Shown here: piece by piece, positions 1 through 6,404 of the stretch
Layout: every line of letters begins with the position of its first letter
Position numbering within the stretch: the first letter of the stretch is position 1
NCBI GenBank assembly: GCA_023227685.1
Contig: JALNVG010000141.1
Coordinates: forward strand, 1-6,480
Source: Bacteroidaceae bacterium
GTDB lineage: Bacteria > Bacteroidota > Bacteroidia > Bacteroidales > Bacteroidaceae
Length of the DNA stretch: 6,480 nucleotides
Direction: 5' to 3'
Program-made: the position numbers and the translations under genes
Notes under the pieces: generated by a model
Database searches by the model: none
Told to the model about the DNA's origin: nothing
The model's input: the letters and a program-made list of their open reading frames with translations, nothing else

Positions 1-45
1 AACAAAGAAAGAATTCAAAATGGTACGTTACTATCAATTAAATAA
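1..45 (+). CDS. 3' end of upstream gene, probably RND periplasmic adaptor (membrane fusion protein), partial
   Basis: Frame 1 from the window edge is open and ends at TAA 43-45, giving a tail that reads NKERIQNGTLLSIK. Adaptor (HlyD/AcrA-type) subunits usually sit directly before the permease gene, and many end in a short beta-strand containing an 'xNGTxVxI'-like segment, which this tail resembles. The stop overlaps the permease ribosome-binding site, so the two genes would be translationally coupled. The other two forward frames also stay open for the first 35 or more bases, so the frame choice rests on resemblance and operon logic rather than on length. Only 14 codons are visible. Confidence 0.45.
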   Translation, partial: NKERIQNGTLLSIK

Positions 46-51
46 AGGAGG
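44..51 (+). promoter_or_regulatory. Strong Shine-Dalgarno site for the RND permease
   Basis: AAAGGAGG lies 9 nt before the ATG at 61 and overlaps the TAA (43-45) of the probable upstream adaptor gene. This near-perfect anti-SD match fixes the permease start. It is noteworthy because many Bacteroidota genes lack a strong SD, and its overlap with the upstream stop suggests coupled translation. Confidence 0.8.
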
Positions 52-60
52 AAACTAACT

Positions 61-3000
61 ATGAAACAAGGTATAGCCGGCCGTATTGCCGGTGCATTTC
101 TGCAAAGCAAACTTTCTCTGCTTCTGATGATTGTTTTTTTATTGGTAGGAGCTTATAGCATCGCACTTATTCCCCGCGAAGAAGACCCTCAAATAACAGT
201 TCCCGCTGCAGATATATTTTTAAGTATGCCGGGAGCTTCTCCCAAGGAAGTGGAAACAAAAATAATTGCACCACTGGAACGTGTAATTTCCAATGTAAAA
301 GGGGTTGAACATTTATATAGCACATCCATGAATGGTCAAGGTATGCTTACCGTACAATTTTATGTAGGAGAAAATGTTGAAAACTCATTAGTGAAATTGT
401 ATAATGAGATCATGAAACACATGGATGAGATGCCTCAGGGTGTTTCAATGCCTCTTATTAAAACACGTTCTATTGACGATGTTCCTGTATTGAGTATGAC
501 CTTATGGAGTAAAAAAAGTTCTGATTATATTATTTTACAACAGGCAGAATTGATTCGAAGTGAAATAAAAAAGATACCACATGTAACCGGAATAAAATTA
601 TTGGGAGGAAGAGCTAAACAGGTACGCGTCATTCTTGATAAAAATAAAATGGCAGGAATGAATCAGGATATGACTTCTATCGCCAACTATTTGCAAGGTG
701 CTAATATGCAAATGGAATCGGGCAATGCTTACAGAAATAACGAAGTTTATCAGGTAGAAACAGGAAATTTTCTTCACTCAGCTGAAGAAATCAGCCATCT
801 TATCGTAGGGATGAACGGACAATCGCCTGTTTACCTGAGTGATATCGCTACAGTCTCTGAAGGGCCTGCTGTTCCTACAAGTTATGTCTCATATGAAGGA
901 ATACCGGCCGTCACTATTGCAGTAAGTAAACAACAGGGAACCGACGCTAAAAAACTATCTGTTCAAATACTTGATAAAGTCAAGAAAATGGAAGCAGAAC
1001 AAATTGCACCTGATATACATGTTGCCGTAACAAGAAATTATGGCGAATCTGCAAGTGAAAAGGTGTCAGAATTATTGCTTCATCTACTGGGCGCAATCTT
1101 TGCTGTAACACTCTTTGTTATGCTGGCCATGGGCTGGCGCGGAGGCTTGGTGGTATTCCTTTCTGTTCCGGTAACTTTTGCCTTAACTCTTTTTGCCTAC
1201 TATTTTATGGATTATACACTCAACCGTATTACGCTATTCGCCTTAGTATTTGTAACCGGTATCGTTGTAGATGATTCCATTATTGTGGCTGAAAATATGC
1301 ATCGACACTTTAAGATGAAGTATGCTTCTATGCGTGAAGCTGCTCTTTATGCGATTAACGAAGTAGGTAATCCTACTATATTGGCAACTCTAACCGTTAT
1401 TGCAGCTGTTCTTCCCATGGCATTCGTTTCTGGTTTAATGGGTCCATACATGAGCCCGATGCCTATTGGTGCTACTATCGCAATGTCCTTTTCTTTACTG
1501 ATAGCTCTTACATTAACTCCTTATCTGGGATTTATTTTTCTTAGAACTAAAGAACAAAAGCTGGCAGAAAAATTAATTAAAGATAGGGATCATAAATTAA
1601 CCGCCGCAACATGTGAAGCTAATGCTGAATATGATGCCATGGAAACGGCTTTTACGGGTTCTCGTCCCGGCGAGAAATTGGAAGAATGTTCTATAAAAGA
1701 ATATCGAGTAGAAGATACAAAAATCTACCATATGTACCGTCGGATCATTAATCCGATGTTGGAAAAGAGAAGCTATCGCTGGATATTCATGTTAACAACA
1801 GTATTCTTACTTATCGCATCAATATCGCTCTTTTTCTTTAAAGTTGTACCGGTAAAAATGTTACCTTTCGACAATAAAAATGAAATTCAAGTAGTAATTG
1901 ATATGCCCGAAGGAACACCTCTAGAGCAAGCAAACGCTGTCGCACAGGAAATCGGTATATATCTGGGCAAACAAAAATATGTAGATAATTATCAAACGTA
2001 TGCTGGAACATCTGCCCCAATAAGTTTTAATGGTCTAATGAGGCATTATGATTTGCGTCGCGGAGATAATGTAGCTGATATTCAAGTAAATCTGGTAAAT
2101 AAGAATGACCGCTCAGTAGATAGTCATGACATTGCAAAAGCTTTACGACCCGGCATACAAAAAATCGGGAAACGTATGAATGCAAATGTGAAAATTGTAG
2201 AGGTTCCACCGGGACCGCCTGTACTTTCAACTATGGTAGCTGAGGTATATGGACCGTCAAAAGATGTTCGACTATCTATTGCGAAACAAATTAAGGCACA
2301 AATGGAAAAAGAAAAAGGTGTTGTTGATGTGGATATTCTTTACGAATATCCACAACCAGAAATGCTTTTTTCTATTGATCGAGACAAGGCTATGAAACTC
2401 GGAGTTATCCCTGCGCAAATCTCAGATAACTTAAATGCCGCTGTTTCCGGACGTATGGCAGGAGTATTGCATCAAGATAATTATTTGCAACCAATTCCTA
2501 TCATGTTGAAACTGAAAGAAAGTGATAAATCATCTTCAGATGAGTTAAAAAGTCTTCCTATTCGTAACCAAATGGGGAAAGTCGTTTCTCTAGGAGATCT
2601 GACAACTCTAAATATGCAAACTAAAAAGCCAAGCATTATGCGCAAAGATCAAATGGAAGTGATTGAAGTAACAGCGGAATTGGCTGGTAATCTGGAGAGT
2701 CCGATCTATACAATACTTAATATGGAGAAGGGGATTTCTAATATTTCTGTTCCAAACGGATATAAACTTAATATACTCAATAACGGACAACCTAAATATG
2801 AAGATAACTATACCGTAAAATGGGATGGAGAATGGCAAATTACTTATGACGTGTTCCGGGATCTCGGTATTGCCTTTCTTGTGGCTATATTGATTATTTA
2901 TCTACTGATTGTCGGATGGTTCCAAGACTTCTTGGTACCGATTGTTATGCTTTCCGCAATTCCCCTTTCCCTCATCGGAATCGTAATCGGGCATTGGTTA

Positions 3001-3336
3001 ATGAATATCTATTTTAGTGCTACATCTATGATTGGTTTTATTGCTTTGGCTGGTGTAATGGTTAGGAACTCAATATTACTAATAGATTTCATTAATATCA
3101 GGTTGAAAGAAGGTTTTCCACTCAAGCAATCAATTATAGAGGCTGGGGCCGTGAGAACTTTACCTATTTTACTTACTGCAGGAACAGTTGTATTAGGCGC
3201 AATTGTTATATTATTTGATCCTTTATTTCAAGGATTAGCTATTTCCCTAATGGGAGGTACCATTACATCGACGGTACTAACATTAATTGTAGTGCCCCTA
3301 CTCTATTTTAAAATGTTGAAAGGGAAAAGGGTATAA
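61..3336 (+). CDS. RND-family efflux pump inner-membrane permease (AcrB-like)
   Basis: A 1091-residue proton-driven resistance-nodulation-division permease, expected to work as an inner-membrane trimer with a periplasmic adaptor and an outer-membrane channel; the substrate cannot be told from sequence. TM1 is at about 17-37, followed by the first periplasmic porter region (about 38-335) starting at an IPREEDPQI motif. TM2-TM6 lie at about 338-494, then a fairly long charged cytoplasmic loop (495-570), TM7 at 573-594, the second periplasmic region (595-930) and TM8-TM12 at about 932-1085. The TM4 motif GIVVDDSIIVAEN carries D404/D405, matching AcrB D407/D408. In TM10, VRNSILLIDF puts R1002 where AcrB has K940. 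In TM11, R1032 and T1039 match AcrB R971 and T978. The length is normal for the family and the gene is intact. The ATG at 61 is chosen because AAAGGAGG lies 9 nt upstream. The charged-residue relay argues for a drug/lipophile (HAE-like) pump rather than a SecDF-type protein; an exact subfamily is not assigned. Confidence 0.95.
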   Translation: MKQGIAGRIAGAFLQSKLSLLLMIVFLLVGAYSIALIPREEDPQITVPAADIFLSMPGASPKEVETKIIAPLERVISNVKGVEHLYSTSMNGQGMLTVQFYVGENVENSLVKLYNEIMKHMDEMPQGVSMPLIKTRSIDDVPVLSMTLWSKKSSDYIILQQAELIRSEIKKIPHVTGIKLLGGRAKQVRVILDKNKMAGMNQDMTSIANYLQGANMQMESGNAYRNNEVYQVETGNFLHSAEEISHLIVGMNGQSPVYLSDIATVSEGPAVPTSYVSYEGIPAVTIAVSKQQGTDAKKLSVQILDKVKKMEAEQIAPDIHVAVTRNYGESASEKVSELLLHLLGAIFAVTLFVMLAMGWRGGLVVFLSVPVTFALTLFAYYFMDYTLNRITLFALVFVTGIVVDDSIIVAENMHRHFKMKYASMREAALYAINEVGNPTILATLTVIAAVLPMAFVSGLMGPYMSPMPIGATIAMSFSLLIALTLTPYLGFIFLRTKEQKLAEKLIKDRDHKLTAATCEANAEYDAMETAFTGSRPGEKLEECSIKEYRVEDTKIYHMYRRIINPMLEKRSYRWIFMLTTVFLLIASISLFFFKVVPVKMLPFDNKNEIQVVIDMPEGTPLEQANAVAQEIGIYLGKQKYVDNYQTYAGTSAPISFNGLMRHYDLRRGDNVADIQVNLVNKNDRSVDSHDIAKALRPGIQKIGKRMNANVKIVEVPPGPPVLSTMVAEVYGPSKDVRLSIAKQIKAQMEKEKGVVDVDILYEYPQPEMLFSIDRDKAMKLGVIPAQISDNLNAAVSGRMAGVLHQDNYLQPIPIMLKLKESDKSSSDELKSLPIRNQMGKVVSLGDLTTLNMQTKKPSIMRKDQMEVIEVTAELAGNLESPIYTILNMEKGISNISVPNGYKLNILNNGQPKYEDNYTVKWDGEWQITYDVFRDLGIAFLVAILIIYLLIVGWFQDFLVPIVMLSAIPLSLIGIVIGHWLMNIYFSATSMIGFIALAGVMVRNSILLIDFINIRLKEGFPLKQSIIEAGAVRTLPILLTAGTVVLGAIVILFDPLFQGLAISLMGGTITSTVLTLIVVPLLYFKMLKGKRV

Positions 3337-3368
3337 TAATTTTAATCTAATAAAAAAGAAGGTCTTAT

Positions 3369-3856
3369 TGAAGTGAATCCCGAAAGTTTTTTGTTTAACT
3401 TTCGGGATTCACTATCTATGAAACATTCAACAGAGAAAAAACAATTAATAGTTAAGTTGGCAAAATTAGGTGAACAGATTTCTTCATTAAGTAGTCGGCA
3501 TAAAATCAAAGAGTTCACATATCTGATTGGATTCGCAAATATGAGAAATATAGCCCTTCGGGATTGGATAAAAAGAAGTTTTATTTACCTACATCAGGGG
3601 TAAAAGAGCAAATTGTTGGCGATTTTTTAGGAAAAGGTTTAACTTTGTCATTACTTATAATCAAAAATAACGTCAGTCGTACGGCATTAGAATCTTGGAT
3701 TCATAAAGTACGAAAAGCCGGCTATAGTACCCTATACCAGCAAACATATAGGGGTAACCACCAAAAAAACATGTGAAGACCAAGGAAGAAAAAAGAACCG
3801 GGAACAGAGTTATAGAAGCTCCAGGGAGAACTGGCGTATCTTCGTGCTGAGAATGC
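3369..3856 (+). mobile_element. Remnant of an IS3-family (IS150-like) insertion sequence, left part only
   Basis: The stretch contains a terminal-type hairpin (3372-3413) followed 5 nt later by a decayed orfA. The left boundary is placed at the TG dinucleotide at 3369-3370, because IS3-family ends begin with TG and often carry a CCC-AAA-GTT style terminal sequence like the one here. The right boundary is where orfA homology stops (after the codons for AENA, 3846-3857) and the IS21 left end begins. No orfB (DDE integrase) and no right inverted repeat are present, so the element cannot move by itself. Both boundaries are inferred and could be off by several bases. Confidence 0.65.
3372..3413. 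repeat. Perfect 17-bp inverted repeat (hairpin) at IS3 left end / downstream of RND gene
   Basis: Arm AGTGAATCCCGAAAGTT (3372-3388) is exactly complementary to 3397-3413, with an 8-nt T-rich loop (3389-3396). It starts 35 nt after the permease stop and ends 4 nt before the likely orfA ATG at 3418. Two readings are possible. It may be the leader hairpin of an IS150-like element, which can hide the transposase start when transcription enters from outside. It may also act as a transcript-ending or 3'-protecting structure for the RND mRNA. There is no run of T after the right arm, so it is not a canonical intrinsic terminator. Confidence 0.85.
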
Positions 3857-3857
3857 T
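3418..3857 (+). pseudogene. Broken IS3-family transposase orfA (two helix-turn-helix domains plus start of leucine zipper)
   Basis: Translation starts at ATG 3418 in frame 1 (MKHSTEKKQLIVKLAKLGEQ...) and fits the first helix-turn-helix of IS3 OrfA. Around 3513-3516 the homology moves to frame 3, as if one base had been lost: the frame-1 text ...RHKIKEF continues as HISDWIRKYEKYSPSGL, the usual end of that domain. Frame 3 continues through a second helix-turn-helix (KEQIVGDFLGKGLTL ... SRTALESWIHKVRKAGY), then TGA at 3774-3776, then RPRKKKEPGTEL, then TAG at 3813-3815, then KLQGELAYLRAENA. That last segment is the typical leucine-zipper start leading to the orfA/orfB frameshift. About 146 codons are recoverable; the rest is lost at the IS21 junction. 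GTG 3373 is not a believable start because it lies in the hairpin. In a healthy element OrfA binds the ends and is fused to OrfB by frameshifting. Confidence 0.75.
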
Positions 3858-3873
3858 GTGAACAGGAATTAGA

Positions 3874-3930
3874 AATACAGTAAAAATGGGAATCCAAATA
3901 CAGTAAAAAAGGGAACAAAAGTACAGTAAT
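3874..3930. repeat. IS21 left-end multiple terminal repeats, 23-bp period
   Basis: TACAGTAA occurs at 3876-3883, 3899-3906 and 3922-3929, exactly 23 bp apart each time. The first two copies share most of the unit AATACAGTAAAAA(T/A)GGGAA; the third is shorter (AGTACAGTAAT). IS21-family elements carry several terminal repeats that bind IstA, so these are the likely L1-L3 sites. The spacing of about two helical turns places them on one face of the DNA. Confidence 0.8.
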
Positions 3931-3990
3931 AAGTTATCATTATTATAAACCTGCGTATCTTGGCAGTCAAATCTAAAAAAAATCAAAGCC

Positions 3991-5580
3991 ATGGACGCAA
4001 AAAAGAAAGGATTTATTATTATGTATCATCAGATTCATTCGCTTCGAAAGAACGAGGGTTTTTCCATTCAAAGGATAGCCGATTATCTCCAGATCAACTT
4101 CCGCACAGCAAAGAAACTGCTAAAAATGAGTGAAGAAGAGTTGGATAGTTTTATGGACAAGAAGTTTTCTAAGTCTTGTTTGTTAGACCCCTATAAAGAT
4201 TTTATTTCTCAATACCTTAAGCCTTTCGAAGATGCACCTGCATCCGTAGTGCACGACCGGCTCAAAGAGCATTATCAGCTGTTTCCAAAAGTTGATCCCA
4301 AAACAGTATACAATTACGTGATGTATCTTCGTAAGCAACTGAATATCCCAAAGGTTACGGCCAGTGAGCGTCAATACTCGCCGGTACCTGATCTTGCACC
4401 GGGAGAACAGGCACAGGTTGATTTTGGAGAAAAGAAGTTACGCACTAGTAATGGAGAATGGGTAAAAGTGTATTTTTTCATTATGCTGCTTTGTTACAGC
4501 CGACAAAAGTTTGTATTGTTCCGTGATACACCATTTACATCAGATAGTGCGGTGATAGCACATGAACTGTCCTTTGCGTTCTTTAAAGGTATACCTCATG
4601 AGATTATCTATGACCAGGACAGTGTCTTTTTACATCGTGAGAATCTGGGTGATTATGTGATGACAGATACCTTCAATAGTTACCAGGCATCCCGTCCCTT
4701 TAAAGTTATATTCTGTCGTGCGGCCGATCCTCAGAGTAAAGGAAAGGTTGAGAATACTGTCAGGTATGTCAAGCATAATTTTCTTTTTCATCGTACCTTT
4801 CTTGATATCAATCTTTTGAATGCACAAGCTTTAAACTGGCTACAAAGAACCGGGAATGCGATGATACACAACACTACCAGGCGAATCCCTGAGGAGCAAT
4901 GGTTAAAGGAACAGCCTTGCCTTATCACATGGCATCCATTGTTCCCACAAGCAAGAGAAGAAGGTCACCGCGTGTTAAAGACAAATACGGTTAAATACCA
5001 TGGAAACAGTTACTCTGTACCCTTTGGAACATACAAGAACGAAGAGACCCGTGTACATCTAAAAGAAGATGGTTCATCTTTAATTGTCTGCAACGAATCG
5101 GGCCAAACCATAACAACACATCAGATACCTGTGGGTGTTGGTAACAATGTCATCAACAACAATCACCGCAGAAACACATCCATCAAGTTGGACCGGTTAC
5201 GCTCCAAAGTAAAGGACTGTTTTATGCACAGTTCAAACATCATTTGCTTTATAGAAAGCATTGACAAACGATATCCGCGTTATGTGCGGGATCAGCTTAG
5301 TACATTGTTGTCACTGGCTGAAACTTATGGATCTGCAGCATCCGAAAAAGCACTTGATTTTTGTGTTCACAACGAATTATTTAGTGCCAATGACTTTAAA
5401 TCTCTGTTAGAGAATACCAATAAAGTAAAGAAGGCACCTGTTCAAGCAGTTAAACCCCTTGGTGGTAACCAAACTCAGTTACTGGCAAACATCGCACCGG
5501 ATAAGTCCGACATCAGCGAATATGAATCAATCTTTAACCAAAACATCGATAGCAATGAGCCAGTACATACCGCAAATTAA
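3991..5580 (+). CDS. istA: IS21-family transposase IstA (DDE integrase-fold)
   Basis: A 529-residue transposase that binds the IS ends and performs strand cleavage and transfer. An N-terminal helix-turn-helix lies at about 21-46 (NEGFSIQRIADYLQINFRTA). The RNase H-fold core carries the catalytic triad: D144 in QVDFG, D208 in IIYDQDSVF and E254 in SKGKVENTVRYVK. A C-terminal small beta domain follows at about 325-395 (VKYHGNSYSVPFGTY). The length is normal for IstA and the frame is unbroken. ATG 3991 gives 529 residues. ATG 4021 (519 residues) has an AGAAAGGA-like sequence about 9 nt upstream and starts right at the family-like MYHQIHSL, so it is a real alternative start. The gene overlaps istB by 26 nt. 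Confidence 0.95.
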   Translation: MDAKKKGFIIMYHQIHSLRKNEGFSIQRIADYLQINFRTAKKLLKMSEEELDSFMDKKFSKSCLLDPYKDFISQYLKPFEDAPASVVHDRLKEHYQLFPKVDPKTVYNYVMYLRKQLNIPKVTASERQYSPVPDLAPGEQAQVDFGEKKLRTSNGEWVKVYFFIMLLCYSRQKFVLFRDTPFTSDSAVIAHELSFAFFKGIPHEIIYDQDSVFLHRENLGDYVMTDTFNSYQASRPFKVIFCRAADPQSKGKVENTVRYVKHNFLFHRTFLDINLLNAQALNWLQRTGNAMIHNTTRRIPEEQWLKEQPCLITWHPLFPQAREEGHRVLKTNTVKYHGNSYSVPFGTYKNEETRVHLKEDGSSLIVCNESGQTITTHQIPVGVGNNVINNNHRRNTSIKLDRLRSKVKDCFMHSSNIICFIESIDKRYPRYVRDQLSTLLSLAETYGSAASEKALDFCVHNELFSANDFKSLLENTNKVKKAPVQAVKPLGGNQTQLLANIAPDKSDISEYESIFNQNIDSNEPVHTAN

Positions 5581-6316
5581 GAAGTATGCCACACGCTTGC
5601 GCCTATCGGGCATCGGTAGCAATATCGCTAACCTACTACTTGAGGCACAGAATAGCTCACCCAGCTACGATGAGTTTGTATGCAAAATATTTTCTTACGA
5701 AGTCAAAGAACGCGAAGCCAAACAACAATTGCTTCGAATGAAATTATCCAAACTGCCCATCAAACATGATTTGGAAGAATATGACTACTCTTTTACCTGT
5801 GGACTGAACCCAACGCAGCTCAATCAATTGCGTGAGTTAAATTGGTTGGATCAATGTTACAACATCATGCTTACCGGTCCCTCAGGAACCGGGAAGACTT
5901 ATATCTCTGCCGGATTAGGCTACGATGCCATACAACGTGGATACAAGACCTATTTTAGGAATATCAGTGATATCTTGTCAACTTTACGTTTGAAGGATGT
6001 ATCCCCAAATGCAGCTAAAGAGTTTAAGAGATTATTAGAGGCTCAATTGATTATTATTGATGATGTGATGACTCTTCCGGTAAATCGTGAAGATGGCAAC
6101 CGATTCTTTGTTTTTATTAATCAGGTATATGAAACAACCTCGTTCATCATCACTACGAATAAATCTCCTGCTGAGTGGGCCAGATCCCTAGATGATGAAA
6201 CTTTGGCCACTGCGCTACTGGATCGATTTCTATTTAAATGTCAGCTAATACAACTCAAAGGAAAAAGTTACCGAATGCAAAACAGAAAAACAATCTTTGA
6301 AAATGAAACAAAATAA
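5555..6316 (+). CDS. istB: IS21-family helper ATPase IstB (AAA+)
   Basis: A 253-residue DnaC/DnaA-like AAA+ ATPase that assembles on target DNA and activates IstA for strand transfer. The Walker A motif GPSGTGKT is at 108-115, Walker B LIIIDD at 165-170, a sensor-1-type TTN at 200-202 and an Arg-bearing LLDR at 221-224. The N-terminal helical segment (about 1-95; ATRLRLSGIGSNIANLLLEA near its start) is the usual IstB adaptor region. ATG 5555 is chosen because the product then has the family's usual length and opening. An in-frame ATG at 5522 and the ORF opening at 5459 lie deeper inside istA and add residues with no family resemblance. The 26-nt overlap with istA, in the +1 frame and without a clear SD, suggests coupled translation or re-initiation. 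Confidence 0.93.
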   Translation: MSQYIPQIKKYATRLRLSGIGSNIANLLLEAQNSSPSYDEFVCKIFSYEVKEREAKQQLLRMKLSKLPIKHDLEEYDYSFTCGLNPTQLNQLRELNWLDQCYNIMLTGPSGTGKTYISAGLGYDAIQRGYKTYFRNISDILSTLRLKDVSPNAAKEFKRLLEAQLIIIDDVMTLPVNREDGNRFFVFINQVYETTSFIITTNKSPAEWARSLDDETLATALLDRFLFKCQLIQLKGKSYRMQNRKTIFENETK

Positions 6317-6331
6317 AAAAAATATCTTTAT

Positions 6332-6354
6332 TTTTGCTCTGAATTTACTGCATT
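6332..6354. repeat. IS21 right-end terminal repeat (inverted copy of left repeats)
   Basis: The reverse complement begins AATGCAGTAAA and ends CAAAA. It aligns without gaps to the second left unit (3897-3919), sharing AAT-CAGTAAA, a central G and CAAA; by eye roughly two thirds of positions match. It begins 15 nt after the istB stop. A second right-end copy 23 bp further in is not evident. This is the probable R1 IstA-binding site. Confidence 0.65.
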
Positions 6355-6379
6355 GTTGTTCTGACTTGTCCTGCTATAG

Positions 6380-6398
6380 GTTGACTTAAAAAGTCAAC
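6380..6398. repeat. Short palindrome in the leader of the second IS3 orfA
   Basis: GTTGACTT (6380-6387) and AAGTCAAC (6391-6398) are perfect 8-bp arms around AAA. The structure ends 6 nt before the orfA ATG at 6405. It sits in the same place relative to orfA as the larger hairpin of the upstream IS3 remnant, though the sequences differ. Confidence 0.7.
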
Positions 6399-6404
6399 AA
6401 ATCA

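Larger units (their letters stand above)
3857..6354 (+). mobile_element. IS21-family insertion sequence, apparently complete
   Basis: The element holds istA and istB in the standard order with overlapping ends, flanked by related terminal repeats. The left side has three direct copies of a 23-bp unit (from 3874); the right side has one inverted copy (6332-6354). The left edge is put at TGTG 3857-3860, where the interrupted orfA loses homology and where the TGT start common in the family is present. The outermost repeat at 3874 is an alternative edge. The right edge lies at or just after ACTGCA (6347-6352), before the next IS3 end at about 6357. No clear target-site duplication is visible, which fits a disturbed right flank. 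Both genes are full-length with catalytic motifs present, so activity is plausible but not shown. Confidence 0.85.

Noticed and set aside
1838..2838. Minus-strand ORFs of 60-76 codons inside the RND gene
   Set aside because: They lie wholly inside a well-supported gene, have no recognisable domains and read as shadow translations.
3373..3417. GTG 3373 as start of a small protein (MNPESFLFNFRDSLSM...)
   Set aside because: The codons before ATG 3418 are the hairpin itself, have no SD, and do not resemble OrfA; homology begins at 3418.
3852..3862. AATGCTGTGAA as an extra, outermost IS21 repeat (resembles AATGCAGTAAA at the right end)
   Set aside because: AATGCT matches the expected orfA codons for N-A, so the resemblance is probably chance; it stays a minor alternative for the left tip.
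3874..3930. CRISPR-like array or plasmid iterons
   Set aside because: Only three short units with near-identical rather than unique intervening bases, directly before istA and matched by an inverted copy after istB: these are IS ends.
3956..3963. Possible Bacteroides -7 promoter element (TATCTTGG versus TAnnTTTG) before istA
   Set aside because: One mismatch and no convincing TTTG-type -33 element at the right distance; too weak to list as a promoter.
3673..3992. Two overlapping minus-strand ORFs with hydrophobic, Cys/Phe-rich translations
   Set aside because: They are antisense to the orfA remnant and the IS21 left repeats; the hydrophobic look comes from AT-rich sequence, and they cross an element junction.
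4183..4827. Minus-strand ORFs inside istA
   Set aside because: Short shadows of a full-length transposase with catalytic residues in the + frame.
6317..6356. Intrinsic terminator after istB
   Set aside because: There is an A/T-rich run but no stem of useful length before a T-tract.
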